Shown: positions 50,369 to 50,754 of the stretch, piece by piece
Position numbering within the stretch: the stretch's first letter is position 1
How the letters are laid out: every line of letters begins with the position of its first letter
From: Nostoc sp. LPT
GTDB taxonomy: Bacteria; Cyanobacteriota; Cyanobacteriia; Cyanobacteriales; Nostocaceae
NCBI RefSeq assembly: GCF_017115165.1
Contig: NZ_JABXKF010000053.1
Span: forward strand, 1 to 50,754
Length of the DNA: 50,754 nucleotides
Reading direction: 5' to 3'
Notes under the pieces: generated by a model
The model's input: only the letters and a program-made list of their open reading frames with translations
What the model was told of the DNA's origin: nothing
Databases searched by the model: none
Program-made: the position numbers and the translations under genes

Positions 50369-50754
50369 ATGACGAAAGCTTCCGACAAAACATTATTCAA
50401 ATTAGTGAAATCTCCATTTAATAGGTTCTTAAACTCTCTGCCATTCCCGGTTGCTGGATACTTGCCTATTGGGATTATATTAGCAGTGCTGATTCGATTG
50501 GTTTGTGTTCCAAATAAATCAGTGGATTACAAGTTTTTTTTAGCGCGCTGGTATGATTTCATCGCATCTCATGGCGGGTTGAGCGCTCTTAAATATAGTT
50601 TTGCCGACTATACACCCCCCTACCTCTACTGGATTTTAATTGCTGCCACCCTGCTTTCTGGATTGCCGAAAATTTTGGCAATTAAGCTTTTTGCGATGAC
50701 TGTTGATTTTCTTTGTGGCTTTTTAACTTACAAAATTGTTCGACTAAAATACCC
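50369..50754 (+). CDS. Membrane glycosyltransferase (GT-C-like), 5' part only
   Basis: Starting at ATG 50369, 128 codons are open to the window edge. Residues about 22-50 are hydrophobic (PVAGYLPIGIILAVLIRLVCV). A first outer loop, SVDYKFFLARWYDFIASHGGLSALKYSFADYTPPYLYWILI, has the W-Y-D-F-I and Y-T-P-P-Y-L-Y motifs of bacterial GT-C mannosyl/glucosyltransferases (the D-x-x-Y-P/T-P-x-Y element). A further helix with LLSGLPKILAIKLF follows. It is incomplete. It probably acts with the PIG-V-like enzyme on a lipid-linked glycan. Confidence 0.78.
   Translation, partial: MTKASDKTLFKLVKSPFNRFLNSLPFPVAGYLPIGIILAVLIRLVCVPNKSVDYKFFLARWYDFIASHGGLSALKYSFADYTPPYLYWILIAATLLSGLPKILAIKLFAMTVDFLCGFLTYKIVRLKY

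Overview
The window looks like chromosomal DNA of a filamentous, heterocyst-type cyanobacterium (Nostocales, Nostoc-like). The sequence evidence is photosystem genes (the 5' end of psbA, psbX, ycf66), cyanobacterial families (cyAbrB, KGK, DUF2839, DUF3352, a chorismate lyase of the plastoquinone type), very frequent GCGATCGC (HIP1) octamers, 7-bp tandem repeats and several dispersed GC-rich palindromic repeats. I cannot name the species from the sequence alone.

Layout. 1-3.1 kb: the first 20 codons of psbA (minus), a membrane protein, the heat-shock repressor hrcA carrying an in-frame repeat insertion, and a rhodanese. 3.2-4.9 kb: a DUF3352 membrane-anchored protein. 5.1-11.7 kb: a tightly packed five-gene plus-strand operon with a divergent Hsp70, a zinc-ribbon/transmembrane/LysM protein, a 909-aa helical-repeat protein, a J-like protein without HPD, and a GrpE-like protein. 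This non-canonical chaperone set is the most interesting system in the window. 11.9-14 kb: a secreted protein, cysE and a flavin oxidase. 14.1-21.4 kb: an accessory region with an AAA ATPase/TPR pair, a 21-bp minisatellite, two paralogous Uma2 nucleases (one broken at its end), a TPR relic, a DUF3754 membrane protein and a KGK protein.

21.7-33.3 kb is mostly housekeeping: cytochrome c maturation (ccsA), a second DUF3352 protein, a third Uma2 nuclease, chorismate lyase, tRNA-Leu(GAG), accC, YggT, psbX, ycf66, two TolB-like lipoproteins and the iron-sulfur subunit of succinate dehydrogenase/fumarate reductase. After a 1.4-kb gene-poor gap, 34.8-41 kb holds a cyAbrB regulator, a CPBP protease, an M48 metalloprotease, a degenerate DinG-like helicase and small conserved proteins. 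41.2-50.75 kb holds a secreted TPR-CHAT protein, a thioesterase, a MITE-like element, dxr, a PIG-V-like glycosyltransferase, a double-length EamA transporter split by one in-frame TGA, and the start of another membrane glycosyltransferase.

A recurring theme is short repeat DNA landing in frame inside genes: hrcA, the DinG-like gene, the EamA gene and the tail of one Uma2 gene. The same repeat types sit in most intergenic spaces. All functional calls are from reading motifs by eye; no database search was run.
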